Of a stretch of 64,000 nt of DNA, positions 33,740-41,967 are shown piece after piece. Each line of letters begins with the position of its first letter. Position 1 is the stretch's first letter. The DNA is from Affinundibacterium baiyunense. Its GTDB lineage: Bacteria; Pseudomonadota; Gammaproteobacteria; Burkholderiales; Burkholderiaceae_D. The stretch covers positions 343,164 to 407,163 of the forward strand of contig NZ_JAGSPM010000004.1 in assembly GCF_018139645.1 (NCBI RefSeq). Direction: 5' to 3'. A model generated the notes under the pieces. The model was not told the origin of the DNA, ran no database searches, and was given only the letters and a program-made list of their open reading frames with translations. Both the position numbers and the translations under genes were made by a program.

Positions 33740-35680
33740 TTAAGCACCGAGCAAGCGCAACCAACGTTGCGAATATGCTGGCAAATCGATCTTCTGTCCG
33801 GTCAATTCACCACTCAATACATCCACATACGCAACTTGACGGTTTGTCGCAAATGGAATTTGCCTAACGATTTTCTCCGCATCTAAAGTGCGCGCTAACT
33901 CGCTAAAATTCGACAAATAAATAAGGTGTTCTGCACTGTTCACATCACCACGCACAAAGCCCAGTACCTGTGCTGAATCCGTGCTTAATAATTGACGAGC
34001 CGTGTTCGCTGCCAATGCTGGCAATTGCTGACGCTGTCGAATCAATTCACTAAGTTGTGCAAATACTTGGCTGGAGCAACGCGACATATCATGTAAATGC
34101 ATTTGCGCATCATGATCAAAATAGGGACGTTGCAACCAACGACCATCCATACTCTTGGCAGGATCATCTAGAAAAGAACGGTCATTTGTTTGAGCAAATT
34201 CATCGCCCATATAAATCAAGGGAATACCACCAAAACTTAAGCTCAAGCCATACATCAAAAGAATACGACGGATCGACAACTCGGTAACCTCGGCAACAAT
34301 TGGATCTGGCGCCGCTGATGAATGTACCAAACCGCAAAGCGAGGCAGCCATACCCACCGTGCCATGTACAGCTTCAGGATCACTCGATTGGAACTGCAAA
34401 CCATCGGCATAACTAGCACTCTGATCGGAGAAAAAAAGTGCCGCATGCTTCAAGCGTTGTTTCGCCAACTGCACATCGCCATCGGCACCCGCCGCCTCGG
34501 CGCGTAGTACATTCCAACCTATATCATCATGGCAACGCACGTAATTCAGCCAGCTCGTCTGAGCAGGCAAATCTGGTGTCGCGGTGATCACCGCTTCAAT
34601 TAAATCTACTTTTTGCTCAGCCAATGCAACCCAAGACGAAGCCATCAAACTGCTGTGATAAGCGATATGACACTCTTTCACTCCCTGTGCTTCGCTACCT
34701 AAATACGCTGGTAAATCAGCAGTAGCAACAATCGCTTCGGCTTTTAAAAGCACACCAGGCGCGGCAATCTCAATAATATCGCGCAGCGCTTGCAGCAACA
34801 GATGCGCCTCTGTCTGATTCATGCAGTTCGTGCCAAGTCGCTTCCACAGAAAAGCCGTCGAATCTAAACGAAACGCCTCTATCCCCAAATTCGCCATACG
34901 CAACATCACGATCGCGATTTGCGCGAACACCTCAGGATTACTGTAGTTTAAATCCCATTGATAAGGGTAAAACGTCGTCCAAACCCATTTTTGCAACTCG
35001 GGATTAAACGTGAAATTACCTGGCGCAGCTTGCGGGAAAATTTGCCCTAAGGTTTGCTCATATTGATCTGGCAATTCGCGATCAGCAAAGGTATGAAAAT
35101 AGGCTTGATAATGGGTATCACCGTGCTTTGCGGCGAGCGCCCAAGGATGATCATCTGCGATGTGATTTAAAACGAAATCCGCACACAGAGAAATCTTGTT
35201 CTGACGTAGTGCCGATGTGAGTTCAAGCAAATCATCGATGGTTCCCAAGCCCTCTTGAATCCGATCAAAACTAGCGACCGCAAAACCACCATCGTTCTCG
35301 CCACATCGCGCCTGAAAAAACGGCAATAAATGCAGATAGCGTACACCCAAATTAACCAAATGCGGAATCTGTTGCTTTACACCTTGCAGATTGCCTGCAA
35401 AGCGATCGACGTAAGTGCAATAACCGAGCATATCTTGCTGCAAAAACCAATTTGGATTTTGCAATCTTTGATTATCTAATTCGACTAAATCTAAACTACG
35501 TTGTTGCGCCAACTCAGTGACTTGCGCAATTAATTTCTGCATCCATGTATCGAAGTTTTCATGCTGCCCATAGACCTGTTCCAGCTTGGTTCGCAAACCC
35601 GGTGAATATCGCTGAATTCGTAGCTGAAGCGGAGTCGCCCGAGATAAGGCTTCTGGGGTCGAAGAAGATGAAAAGCTCAT
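33740..35680 (-). CDS. Amylosucrase (GH13)
   Basis: The 646-residue enzyme is near the 636-residue Neisseria amylosucrase in length. The N-terminal helical domain (1-85) precedes a GH13 barrel with ADFVLNH (167-173), nucleophile D273 in FRLDSTAF, acid/base E315 in LKAEAIV, and H384/D385 in RCHDDIGW. These match amylosucrase more closely than sucrose phosphorylase or amylase. It has no signal peptide, so it acts in the cytoplasm. It transfers the glucose of sucrose onto an alpha-1,4-glucan and frees fructose, which the next gene can phosphorylate. A SuxB-type role is inferred from context. Confidence 0.92.
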   Translation of the reverse strand: MSFSSSSTPEALSRATPLQLRIQRYSPGLRTKLEQVYGQHENFDTWMQKLIAQVTELAQQRSLDLVELDNQRLQNPNWFLQQDMLGYCTYVDRFAGNLQGVKQQIPHLVNLGVRYLHLLPFFQARCGENDGGFAVASFDRIQEGLGTIDDLLELTSALRQNKISLCADFVLNHIADDHPWALAAKHGDTHYQAYFHTFADRELPDQYEQTLGQIFPQAAPGNFTFNPELQKWVWTTFYPYQWDLNYSNPEVFAQIAIVMLRMANLGIEAFRLDSTAFLWKRLGTNCMNQTEAHLLLQALRDIIEIAAPGVLLKAEAIVATADLPAYLGSEAQGVKECHIAYHSSLMASSWVALAEQKVDLIEAVITATPDLPAQTSWLNYVRCHDDIGWNVLRAEAAGADGDVQLAKQRLKHAALFFSDQSASYADGLQFQSSDPEAVHGTVGMAASLCGLVHSSAAPDPIVAEVTELSIRRILLMYGLSLSFGGIPLIYMGDEFAQTNDRSFLDDPAKSMDGRWLQRPYFDHDAQMHLHDMSRCSSQVFAQLSELIRQRQQLPALAANTARQLLSTDSAQVLGFVRGDVNSAEHLIYLSNFSELARTLDAEKIVRQIPFATNRQVAYVDVLSGELTGQKIDLPAYSQRWLRLLGA

Positions 35681-35814
35681 GGCAATAAACTAAAAGAGAA
35701 TACGAACAGACATTTCAGTGTTGCGGCAAGCAAAGCAAAGTAGCTACTTTGCTTGCCTTTCAACACAACAGATCAATCAAATCGATAAAACGATTTGTGG
35801 CTAGCGACTGGCGA

Positions 35815-38124
35815 TTAAAAACTATAGGTCAGCGTAGCGCGAATGGATCTGCCATTGACGGAACGTGCTGCATGACCGTCACTTTCAACTTCGGTATATC
35901 CGATCGCATTGAACAGATTGTTCGCATTCAGCGATGCCTTTAAACGCTCATTGATTTGATAGTTCACAAACGCATTTACCACCTTAAATCCTGGCATAGT
36001 AATCGTGTTGTTATCGTCACCCCATGACTTGGATGTGCCGATCACACTCGCACCGAGTACCAGATCACCAGCACTCCAAGTTGGCGTCAACTGATACACC
36101 GTACGTGCTTGACGACGCGGTGTCTTACCGATGATCGATTTATCATTGGCGTTCACAATTTCCGCATTGGTAAAAGTGGCGCCAACACTCAAACTAAATG
36201 CACCAATGCGATAACTAGCCTCAATTTCTGTACCTTTGGCATCGTAACTATTGGCAGTAAACTTCTGTGTCGTTGCTTCAAAGTTCGACTCATCGGTTTT
36301 GGCTTGGAAGAAAGTCACAAAGCTATTGAATCCACCGGATTTCCATTTAAAACCAGCTTCATTTTGCTTCACAATATTCGTGCTAATCGGCACCGAGCCA
36401 TCGAGCGGATTGCCAAACATAATGCGATCTGCATTAAATGCGATGCCTTCACTAGTACGCGCAAAGAATGCGAGATTTTTATCGAAGCTGTAATTTACAC
36501 CTGCAGAGTACGAAGTATGATTGACCGAGTAATCTATCGTTTTGGAATTCTTCTGTTGATAGCTTTGATTGACCGCTTGATTGTATATGCCCGAAGCATC
36601 TTGGCTATCGCGGCGGATGCTGGCATCGACATTCCAATCACCACTCTCATATCCTAAGCTTGCATAAGGTGAGGTCGTTTTGTATTGCGCGTCAATCGCT
36701 CGATTGCAGCAGCCGCCCCACACGTCGGTTCCTTGCGCTAGCAAGCCAGCAGAACCAGCAACCGTCGCAGCAGAATTTAACAAAGCAGGTTTATCGCCGC
36801 TCGCTTGCATTAAATAATGATTAAAGTTCCATGTGAGTGAAACGTTTTGCAAAGAGGTGAACAAGCCACCAGTGAACGCCAGCTTGCCATCACCCATTTG
36901 GAAACTATTCGACACACGTAAATCATTGACCGTACTTCCCAAATCATCAATCGAAGTATTGAAGACCGCAGCAGTCACCGCCGCGCCGGTATAAGCTTTA
37001 CCTGCATTAGGTCCAGTTGCGTAGCTCATATTCTTTTGCGGGTTGCCATTATCTGCAGGGAAGATCGAAATAAATCGGCCGCTATTGCTGGATTTTCGGA
37101 ATTTCTCATCCAGCTTCCATCCTTGGCCTAAGTTGAACGATGCCTCGGCACCAAACGCATTGTTCTTAACCTGTAAACCGTCATTGATATTGGTAGCAAT
37201 ACGCTGGTTATTTTTATCGAGAACAATATCCTTAACCCAATATGGCGAATAGAAACTCGCGGTACGCGGATCGATACCAGGTAATTCTGTAATCACACCA
37301 TTGATGGTTTTGACCGGCACCGGCATATTCATCGGCGTTTTATCATCAAGATGTTTAAAGCTCAAACGCACATAACCTTGATCTAGTTCATGCGTGATGT
37401 TGGCACGCAATTGCCCACCATCTTCAGCAGTAACACCTGCAGGACGGGAGCTATCACCGATACGATAATGTCCACCGATGAAGAAACGCGTTTTTTCAGA
37501 GATCGCAGCACCATAGTCGAAGTCATAGCGCGTTTGATTAAAATCTAAACCTTTAGTGAGACCGATGCTCCCACCTTTTTCTTTACCGTTACGGGTAATG
37601 AAATTGATGATGCCACCAGGCGCATTGGTTGCCAGAGTCGATGCAGAGCCACCGCGAACAACTTCCAAATGGCTCAAACCTCCATCCGCACGCAAATACA
37701 TATCTGGCGTGACAAAAGCGATATCACCGAACTGCAATACCGGTAAACCGTCTTCTTGAAATTGCACATAGCGCGCACCACCAGCCGATACAGGCACACC
37801 ACGTACGGTCAAGTTAGCGTTTCCCTCCCCCCCGGAAGATTCAGCGCGTACACCTGGAATAGAACGTAAAATTTCTGCTGCATTGGTTGGTGATGCTTGC
37901 ATGATTTGATCAGACTCTAATGTACTAACCGACACACTCGCTTTCATTTTGGACTTGCCTATAGGTGTTCCGGTGACCACCACGGTCTCCAGATTCAAGC
38001 CGTCTTTTTCTTTCACTGGTGCTGCCGTTTGCGCCTGCGCACTTGCCATCGCACTCAAAGCCAATGCAACCGCAAGAGTCATCTGATTTAATTTACTCGT
38101 CACTTCTGTTGTTAATGCACGCAT
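35815..38124 (-). CDS. TonB-dependent receptor of the sucrose locus (SuxA-like)
   Basis: The 769-residue receptor has a signal peptide (cleavage near ASAQAQ), a TonB box (LETVVVTG, about 45-52), a plug (about 60-190, with ILRSIPGVRAES and LEVVRGGSASTLATNAPGGIINFITR) and a barrel ending in SIRATLTYSF. A near-perfect AAGGAG lies eight bases before the ATG. A run of seven G occurs in the plug coding region at residues 98-100. Order and content (LacI regulator, receptor, amylosucrase, carrier) match the sux loci of Xanthomonas, so sucrose uptake across the outer membrane is the probable role. Confidence 0.92.
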   Translation of the reverse strand: MRALTTEVTSKLNQMTLAVALALSAMASAQAQTAAPVKEKDGLNLETVVVTGTPIGKSKMKASVSVSTLESDQIMQASPTNAAEILRSIPGVRAESSGGEGNANLTVRGVPVSAGGARYVQFQEDGLPVLQFGDIAFVTPDMYLRADGGLSHLEVVRGGSASTLATNAPGGIINFITRNGKEKGGSIGLTKGLDFNQTRYDFDYGAAISEKTRFFIGGHYRIGDSSRPAGVTAEDGGQLRANITHELDQGYVRLSFKHLDDKTPMNMPVPVKTINGVITELPGIDPRTASFYSPYWVKDIVLDKNNQRIATNINDGLQVKNNAFGAEASFNLGQGWKLDEKFRKSSNSGRFISIFPADNGNPQKNMSYATGPNAGKAYTGAAVTAAVFNTSIDDLGSTVNDLRVSNSFQMGDGKLAFTGGLFTSLQNVSLTWNFNHYLMQASGDKPALLNSAATVAGSAGLLAQGTDVWGGCCNRAIDAQYKTTSPYASLGYESGDWNVDASIRRDSQDASGIYNQAVNQSYQQKNSKTIDYSVNHTSYSAGVNYSFDKNLAFFARTSEGIAFNADRIMFGNPLDGSVPISTNIVKQNEAGFKWKSGGFNSFVTFFQAKTDESNFEATTQKFTANSYDAKGTEIEASYRIGAFSLSVGATFTNAEIVNANDKSIIGKTPRRQARTVYQLTPTWSAGDLVLGASVIGTSKSWGDDNNTITMPGFKVVNAFVNYQINERLKASLNANNLFNAIGYTEVESDGHAARSVNGRSIRATLTYSF

Positions 38125-38164
38125 CTTCGTCTCCTTGATGTTCGATTAAACGCTTTATGCCTAT

Positions 38165-38188
38165 TTGCATCAATGCAGATTGATGCAA
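38165..38188. repeat. Inverted repeat close to the receptor start
   Basis: TTGCATCAAT and ATTGATGCAA form perfect 10-base arms around GCAG, 41-64 bases upstream of the receptor start. In RNA it would be a stable hairpin in the leader; as DNA it could be a regulator site. The arms share TTGCA with the LacI boxes further upstream. Confidence 0.6.
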
Positions 38189-38381
38189 TTCATCAAAGCG
38201 AAATTCCTCAGTAAGAACTCGTTTGCAAGCACTTTTGGCACTTGACCATCCAGCCATCTAAGCTCAATTAGGCTCAAGTAAGCTAAGGTATGGCATCGTC
38301 ATTTCCGCACAAGAAGTCGCTTCTCGGGATAAGTGGAAGACGATTACAGTTTCTCTTTACCGATGATGGAATTATGGGTTG

Positions 38382-38421
38382 AAAAAATAGTTTATGCAAT
38401 CGATTGCATAAACTATTTTTT
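38382..38421. promoter_or_regulatory. Perfect 40-base palindrome with a LacI-type core
   Basis: Twenty bases on each side of 38401/38402 pair without a single mismatch or any loop. The centre TGCAATCGATTGCA fits TGCAAnCGnTTGCA, also met by the box at 38628-38641. The outer arms are A/T-rich and end in A6 and T6. It can be read as an extended operator or as a bidirectional terminator-like stem. Confidence 0.85.
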
Positions 38422-38627
38422 GTGCGATACAACAATAAATCGTTTTCAAAAACTATTTAATTGGATGCAGAAAAATTCAGAAATGAAACTATTATTCACT
38501 ATAAAATCATATAGATAGAGATGTTCAATCTTAGTTTGACACTACGTTGACGTACACTAAGATGCTGCAATGCAGCAGAATAATGGGCGCTACAGAGAGC
38601 GCACCAAGGTGAATGTGGCAAAAATGA

Positions 38628-38641
38628 TGCAAACGATTGCA
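38628..38641. promoter_or_regulatory. LacI-type operator near the regulator gene
   Basis: TGCAAACGATTGCA fits TGCAAnCGnTTGCA, with one mismatched pair at the positions next to the central CG. Its centre is 233 bases from that of the 40-base palindrome, so DNA looping between the two is possible. The regulator at 38863-39945 is the likely ligand. Confidence 0.7.
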
Positions 38642-38862
38642 AACATGACTATTTTAACTCATTCTTATTGATGTTTTAAATTGATGTTTAAATTGCTTGA
38701 CGATCGAATACTGAGCTTTTTTTGCAAGAAATCATAGGTAAAGCGGTCGTTAAAAACAGGCATAAGACCACCTCAAGAGGATCGCATCACTAAGCCTGAT
38801 TAAGTGCACGCAGAAAAACTAGGCACTTACTAGGAAGCAAAAATAGGAGAGTCAAAATAAAT

Positions 38863-39945
38863 TTACATCACGCTAGAATGGCGTACGACAAGTTCAGTCG
38901 GCAACAGAACCGGTGGCAGCACTTGCCCTTCCGCTAAAGCCAACACAGCAGAGACTAAAGCCTCGCCAGCAGCAACTAAAGGCTGACGCACGGTACTAAG
39001 GGGAGGATGAAAATAGCGCGCCAACTCGATATCGTCATAGCCGACGACAGCAATATCCTGTGGTGTCACCAAGCCACGTTCGCGAAATGAACTAATTGCG
39101 GTCATCGCCAAAAGATCACTACAAGCAAACAGTCCATCAAAACGCGTTTGACGCGCCAACAGTTCCGCAACCGCAGCGCGGCCGCCTTCTTCAGTAAATA
39201 CAGCAGGCAAAACCAAAGTAGGATCAAACGGAATTTGATACTGCTGCAAGGCTTTCTGATAACCCTGAAAGCGATCGGCCACCTCAGGCAACTGCGTATC
39301 ACCAAAGAAAGCTATTCGACGACGCTGGTTCAACAACAAATGCTCAGTCGCCAAAAATCCACCAGCAACATTATCGCTACCGACAGTCACATACAGTTGC
39401 TGCGGTATTTGCGCGCCCCAAACCACAATAGGTACGCGTCTGGCTGCCATTTGATTCAGTTGATCATGATGTCGCCATTGACCAATCAAAATCACGCCAA
39501 TCGCTCGCCCAGTATGGAATATCTGCGCTGCCGCATCCAACTCTTCAGCGTCGACGCGGGTCAACAACATATCAAACCCTCTCGCCGTCAGAGCATCAGC
39601 GATACTACCCAAAATACTTAGAAAAAAGGGATCAGATAAATGTTGGCGCGAAGTGCTATCAAAAGGCACGACCACCGCCACGGTACGATTCTGCTTTAAA
39701 CGCAGATTTTGCGCACCGACATTGATCGAGTAATTTAAAGACTTCGCCAACTGCTCGATGCGACTTCTGGTTTCCTCATTGATCAACGGGCTTTTGTTTA
39801 ATGCGCGAGAAACTGTCGAGGTTGATACGCCCGCCAATCGCGCGATATCTGCCATTTGCAATCGCTTCTGCTCCGAAGCGGAAACTGGATTCGATGGAAT
39901 TGCTACAGCTGAAACTGGCGACTTGCTCATTGACTTGATGCTCAA
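38863..39945 (-). CDS. LacI-family regulator of the sucrose locus (SuxR-like)
   Basis: The 360-residue protein has a 28-residue polar N-terminal extension, then a helix-turn-helix (MADIARLAGVSTSTVSRALN, about 31-50), hinge (NVGAQNLRLKQ) and effector domain (about 85-355). It lies just upstream of the receptor and the rest of the sucrose operon, in the same direction, and is separated from them by the long region carrying two TGCAAnCGnTTGCA boxes. A role as sucrose- or fructose-responsive repressor is inferred. It may start later, at residue 6 or 31. Confidence 0.88.
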   Translation of the reverse strand: MSIKSMSKSPVSAVAIPSNPVSASEQKRLQMADIARLAGVSTSTVSRALNKSPLINEETRSRIEQLAKSLNYSINVGAQNLRLKQNRTVAVVVPFDSTSRQHLSDPFFLSILGSIADALTARGFDMLLTRVDAEELDAAAQIFHTGRAIGVILIGQWRHHDQLNQMAARRVPIVVWGAQIPQQLYVTVGSDNVAGGFLATEHLLLNQRRRIAFFGDTQLPEVADRFQGYQKALQQYQIPFDPTLVLPAVFTEEGGRAAVAELLARQTRFDGLFACSDLLAMTAISSFRERGLVTPQDIAVVGYDDIELARYFHPPLSTVRQPLVAAGEALVSAVLALAEGQVLPPVLLPTELVVRHSSVM

Positions 39946-40086
39946 AATTAGGATACGCCAAAAGTATCACAGAACACCGCTTCACCGCTATGAAAAACAA
40001 TCTGCATCGCGCATAACAAACAGCAAGCACGCGCAAGAAATGCATCGATGTACACCAAGGTCCACCACCAAAAAATGGGCAAAAAA

Positions 40087-40112
40087 AAAGACCCAGCCTA
40101 AGCTGAGTCTTT
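40087..40112. terminator. Intrinsic terminator after the downstream tRNA-Lys gene
   Basis: An 11-base stem with one mismatch (40087-40097 with 40102-40112) has a 4-base loop and long A and T runs on its two sides. It lies seven bases beyond the 3' end of the minus-strand tRNA and could also stop transcription from the plus strand. Confidence 0.8.
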
Positions 40113-40119
40113 TTTGTTT

Positions 40120-40195
40120 TGGTAGGCCGTGCGGGATTCGAACCTGCGACCAACGGATTAAAAGTCCGCTGCTCTACCAGCTGAGCTAACGACCC
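40120..40195 (-). tRNA. tRNA-Lys(UUU), copy 1
   Basis: The 76-base cloverleaf is complete with encoded CCA: the D-arm contains AGCTCAG and GGTAGAGC, the anticodon loop is CTTTTAA (anticodon TTT), and the T-loop contains GGTTCGAATCC. The acceptor stem pairs GGGTCGT with ACGGCCT, giving G-U pairs at 1-72 and 4-69. The sequence is identical to copy 2. Confidence 0.97.
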
Positions 40196-40254
40196 AAAAC
40201 TTGTTGCCATTTACCGATTTTTTTAACTACTGCACGAAATATCCGGTAAATGAA

Positions 40255-40282
40255 AAGGACTTAGATTTACACCTAAGTCCTT
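40255..40282 (-). terminator. Intrinsic terminator between the two tRNA-Lys genes
   Basis: A perfect 10-base stem (40255-40264 with 40273-40282), an 8-base loop and a short minus-strand T4 lie 11 bases after copy 2. The T run is weak, so some read-through into copy 1 is likely. Confidence 0.65.
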
Positions 40283-40293
40283 CACTGTATTCG

Positions 40294-40369
40294 TGGTAGG
40301 CCGTGCGGGATTCGAACCTGCGACCAACGGATTAAAAGTCCGCTGCTCTACCAGCTGAGCTAACGACCC
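40294..40369 (-). tRNA. tRNA-Lys(UUU), copy 2
   Basis: Identical over 76 bases to copy 1, 174 bases away, with anticodon TTT and encoded CCA. The spacers differ, so only the tRNA itself is conserved. Confidence 0.97.
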
Positions 40370-40422
40370 GAAAGAACGAGATTATAGGATGATTCTATCA
40401 AGCTGTCAATTGCAGCACGGGA

Positions 40423-41184
40423 TTATTTTGTCGAAGCCAAGCGGCTCTTCGCCGCTTGCGCTGCTTCTGTTCCCGGAAACTTTGCAATTACCGCCTGTAA
40501 TGTTTTACGACTTTCTTTCTTATCCTTCAACTCCAACTGGCAAGCAGCGATATTCAACATGGCATCAGGTGCTTTAGCGTTATCAGGATATGTTTTTAGA
40601 AGCTTGTCTAAAGCCACGATGGTATTTTTGCAATCGCGCTGAGCATAATGAGAATTACCTAACCAATATTGCGCTTGACTAGCAAAAACAGAATCCGCGT
40701 AATTTAAAGTGAACGCAGTAAAAGCCGATGCCGCGTTCGCGTATTGTCCAGCTTTATACAAGCTCATCGCGGCATCAAAACTGCGCTGCTCACTCTGTTC
40801 TATCGTCACTTGGCGACCATCTACAGTCAAGGTTTTTGGCTCTAAAGCACGTAAGCGTTTATCCAAATCTACATAAAAATCTTGCTGACGTTTTTGCAAG
40901 TTCGCTAAATCATTCAGCAAAACCTCAATTTGACCACGCAGAGTCGCAATTTCTGCTTTCAATTGTTCGTTCTGATTATTCAGTTCCAACACACTTGTTT
41001 TATCCGCTTTATCATCCAGTCTTGCTTCCATTTTTGCGGTTAATGCAGTGATCTTCGCTCGAAGATCAAGAATTGCTTTACGCGCTTCCTCGTCATCAAA
41101 CAATCCAGCAGAAGCGACTGCAGGCATTAACAAGCCGGCAAATACAAGCGCCTGCATTTTTTTTGTCAAAACAGATACATTCAT
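40423..41184 (-). CDS. cpoB: Cell division coordinator CpoB (YbgF)
   Basis: The 253-residue periplasmic protein has a signal peptide (cleavage near VASAGLF), an N-terminal trimerising coiled coil (about 30-115) and three TPR-like repeats (about 130-250, containing AQYWLGNSHYAQRDCKNTIVALDKLLKTYP). Family knowledge: CpoB links the Tol-Pal machine with peptidoglycan synthesis at the division site. It is the last gene of the Tol-Pal cluster, but a strong terminator separates it from pal, so it may have its own promoter. Confidence 0.92.
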   Translation of the reverse strand: MNVSVLTKKMQALVFAGLLMPAVASAGLFDDEEARKAILDLRAKITALTAKMEARLDDKADKTSVLELNNQNEQLKAEIATLRGQIEVLLNDLANLQKRQQDFYVDLDKRLRALEPKTLTVDGRQVTIEQSEQRSFDAAMSLYKAGQYANAASAFTAFTLNYADSVFASQAQYWLGNSHYAQRDCKNTIVALDKLLKTYPDNAKAPDAMLNIAACQLELKDKKESRKTLQAVIAKFPGTEAAQAAKSRLASTK

Positions 41185-41280
41185 TTTGCTACCTCAATCA
41201 AAATACGGTCAAAATTTAATCTCGCACAATCACTCACACCACAATGCGTGCAAACCCACACAAATACCATTGAACCATAA

Positions 41281-41319
41281 AAAACGGACTTTGCAGTATG
41301 ACACTGCAAAGTCCGTTTT
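41281..41319. terminator. Strong bidirectional terminator between pal and cpoB
   Basis: A perfect 17-base stem (41281-41297 with 41303-41319) with a 5-base loop is bordered by A and T runs on both sides. It lies 46 bases after the pal stop. Confidence 0.92.
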
Positions 41320-41364
41320 TACTTACTGCAATTAAAAATAATTTAGAAAATTATCTTTAACGAA

Positions 41365-41889
41365 TTATTGGTAAACGATGTCGGAACGACGGTTTTCTGC
41401 CCAAGATGCTTCGTCGCTACCAGTAGCTTTTGGCTTTTCTTCGCCCAAAGATACGGCTTCAACTTGCGCTTCTGCTACGCCCAACAATGCCAATGCTTTA
41501 CGCACTGCTTCTGCACGTTTTTGACCCAATGCGATGTTGTATTCACGGCCACCGCGTTCATCGGTGTTACCTTGAACCAAAATCTTACGACCTTTGTTTG
41601 CAACTAAGTATTTTGCATGTGCTTCGATAGTTGCTTTGAATTCTTCTTTCACGACATAGCTGTCGAAGTCGAAATAAATACTACGTTTAGCCAATGCACC
41701 TTGTGTCAATGGATCAACTTCTGCAGCAACTTGTGGCTTCACTTCACGTGTATCTGCCTTTACTGGCTCTGGTTTTGCTTCAACGATCTTTGCTGGCTCT
41801 TCCAATTTTACTGGAGTGCTGCAAGCACTGATTAAAGCGACACTTGCCAACAAAACGGCAACGGTTTTGGATGCTGATGTAAAACGCAT
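41365..41889 (-). CDS. pal: Peptidoglycan-associated lipoprotein Pal
   Basis: The 174-residue protein has a lipoprotein signal with lipobox ISAC (Cys23), a Pro/Lys-rich linker, and an OmpA-like peptidoglycan-binding domain (about 70-174) with YFDFDSYVV and GNTDERGGREYNIALGQKRA. It anchors the outer membrane to peptidoglycan and is loaded and released by TolB. It follows tolB in the same direction. Codon use is biased towards few codons, as in strongly expressed genes. Confidence 0.96.
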   Translation of the reverse strand: MRFTSASKTVAVLLASVALISACSTPVKLEEPAKIVEAKPEPVKADTREVKPQVAAEVDPLTQGALAKRSIYFDFDSYVVKEEFKATIEAHAKYLVANKGRKILVQGNTDERGGREYNIALGQKRAEAVRKALALLGVAEAQVEAVSLGEEKPKATGSDEASWAENRRSDIVYQ

Positions 41890-41967
41890 GAAACTCTCCT
41901 GATAGAAATTTAAAAACTAAAACAAAGACTTAACACGAAATTGTACCCTAAAAACGGCAAAATTCCA

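Larger units (their letters stand above)
38125..38862 (-). promoter_or_regulatory. 738-base regulatory region upstream of the sucrose receptor
   Basis: No coding frame is convincing here. Structure seen: an inverted repeat at 38165-38188, a perfect 40-base palindrome at 38382-38421, a small hairpin GCTGC-AAT-GCAGC near 38563-38575, a second hairpin near 38587-38602, and a LacI-type box at 38628-38641. The region is far longer than a simple promoter needs; a leader RNA or small RNA is possible. Confidence 0.6.

Noticed and set aside
36109..36657. A 182-codon frame antisense to the sucrose receptor
   Set aside because: Fully inside a clear receptor gene and without coding features of its own.
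39148..39621. A 157-codon frame antisense to the second LacI regulator
   Set aside because: Shadow of a well-supported gene, with no motif.
39776..40210. A 144-codon minus-strand frame across the tRNA-Lys gene
   Set aside because: Its N-terminal part (AQLVEQRTFNPLVAGSNPA) is the familiar false translation of a tRNA gene, and it runs on through the regulator's promoter and start in another frame.
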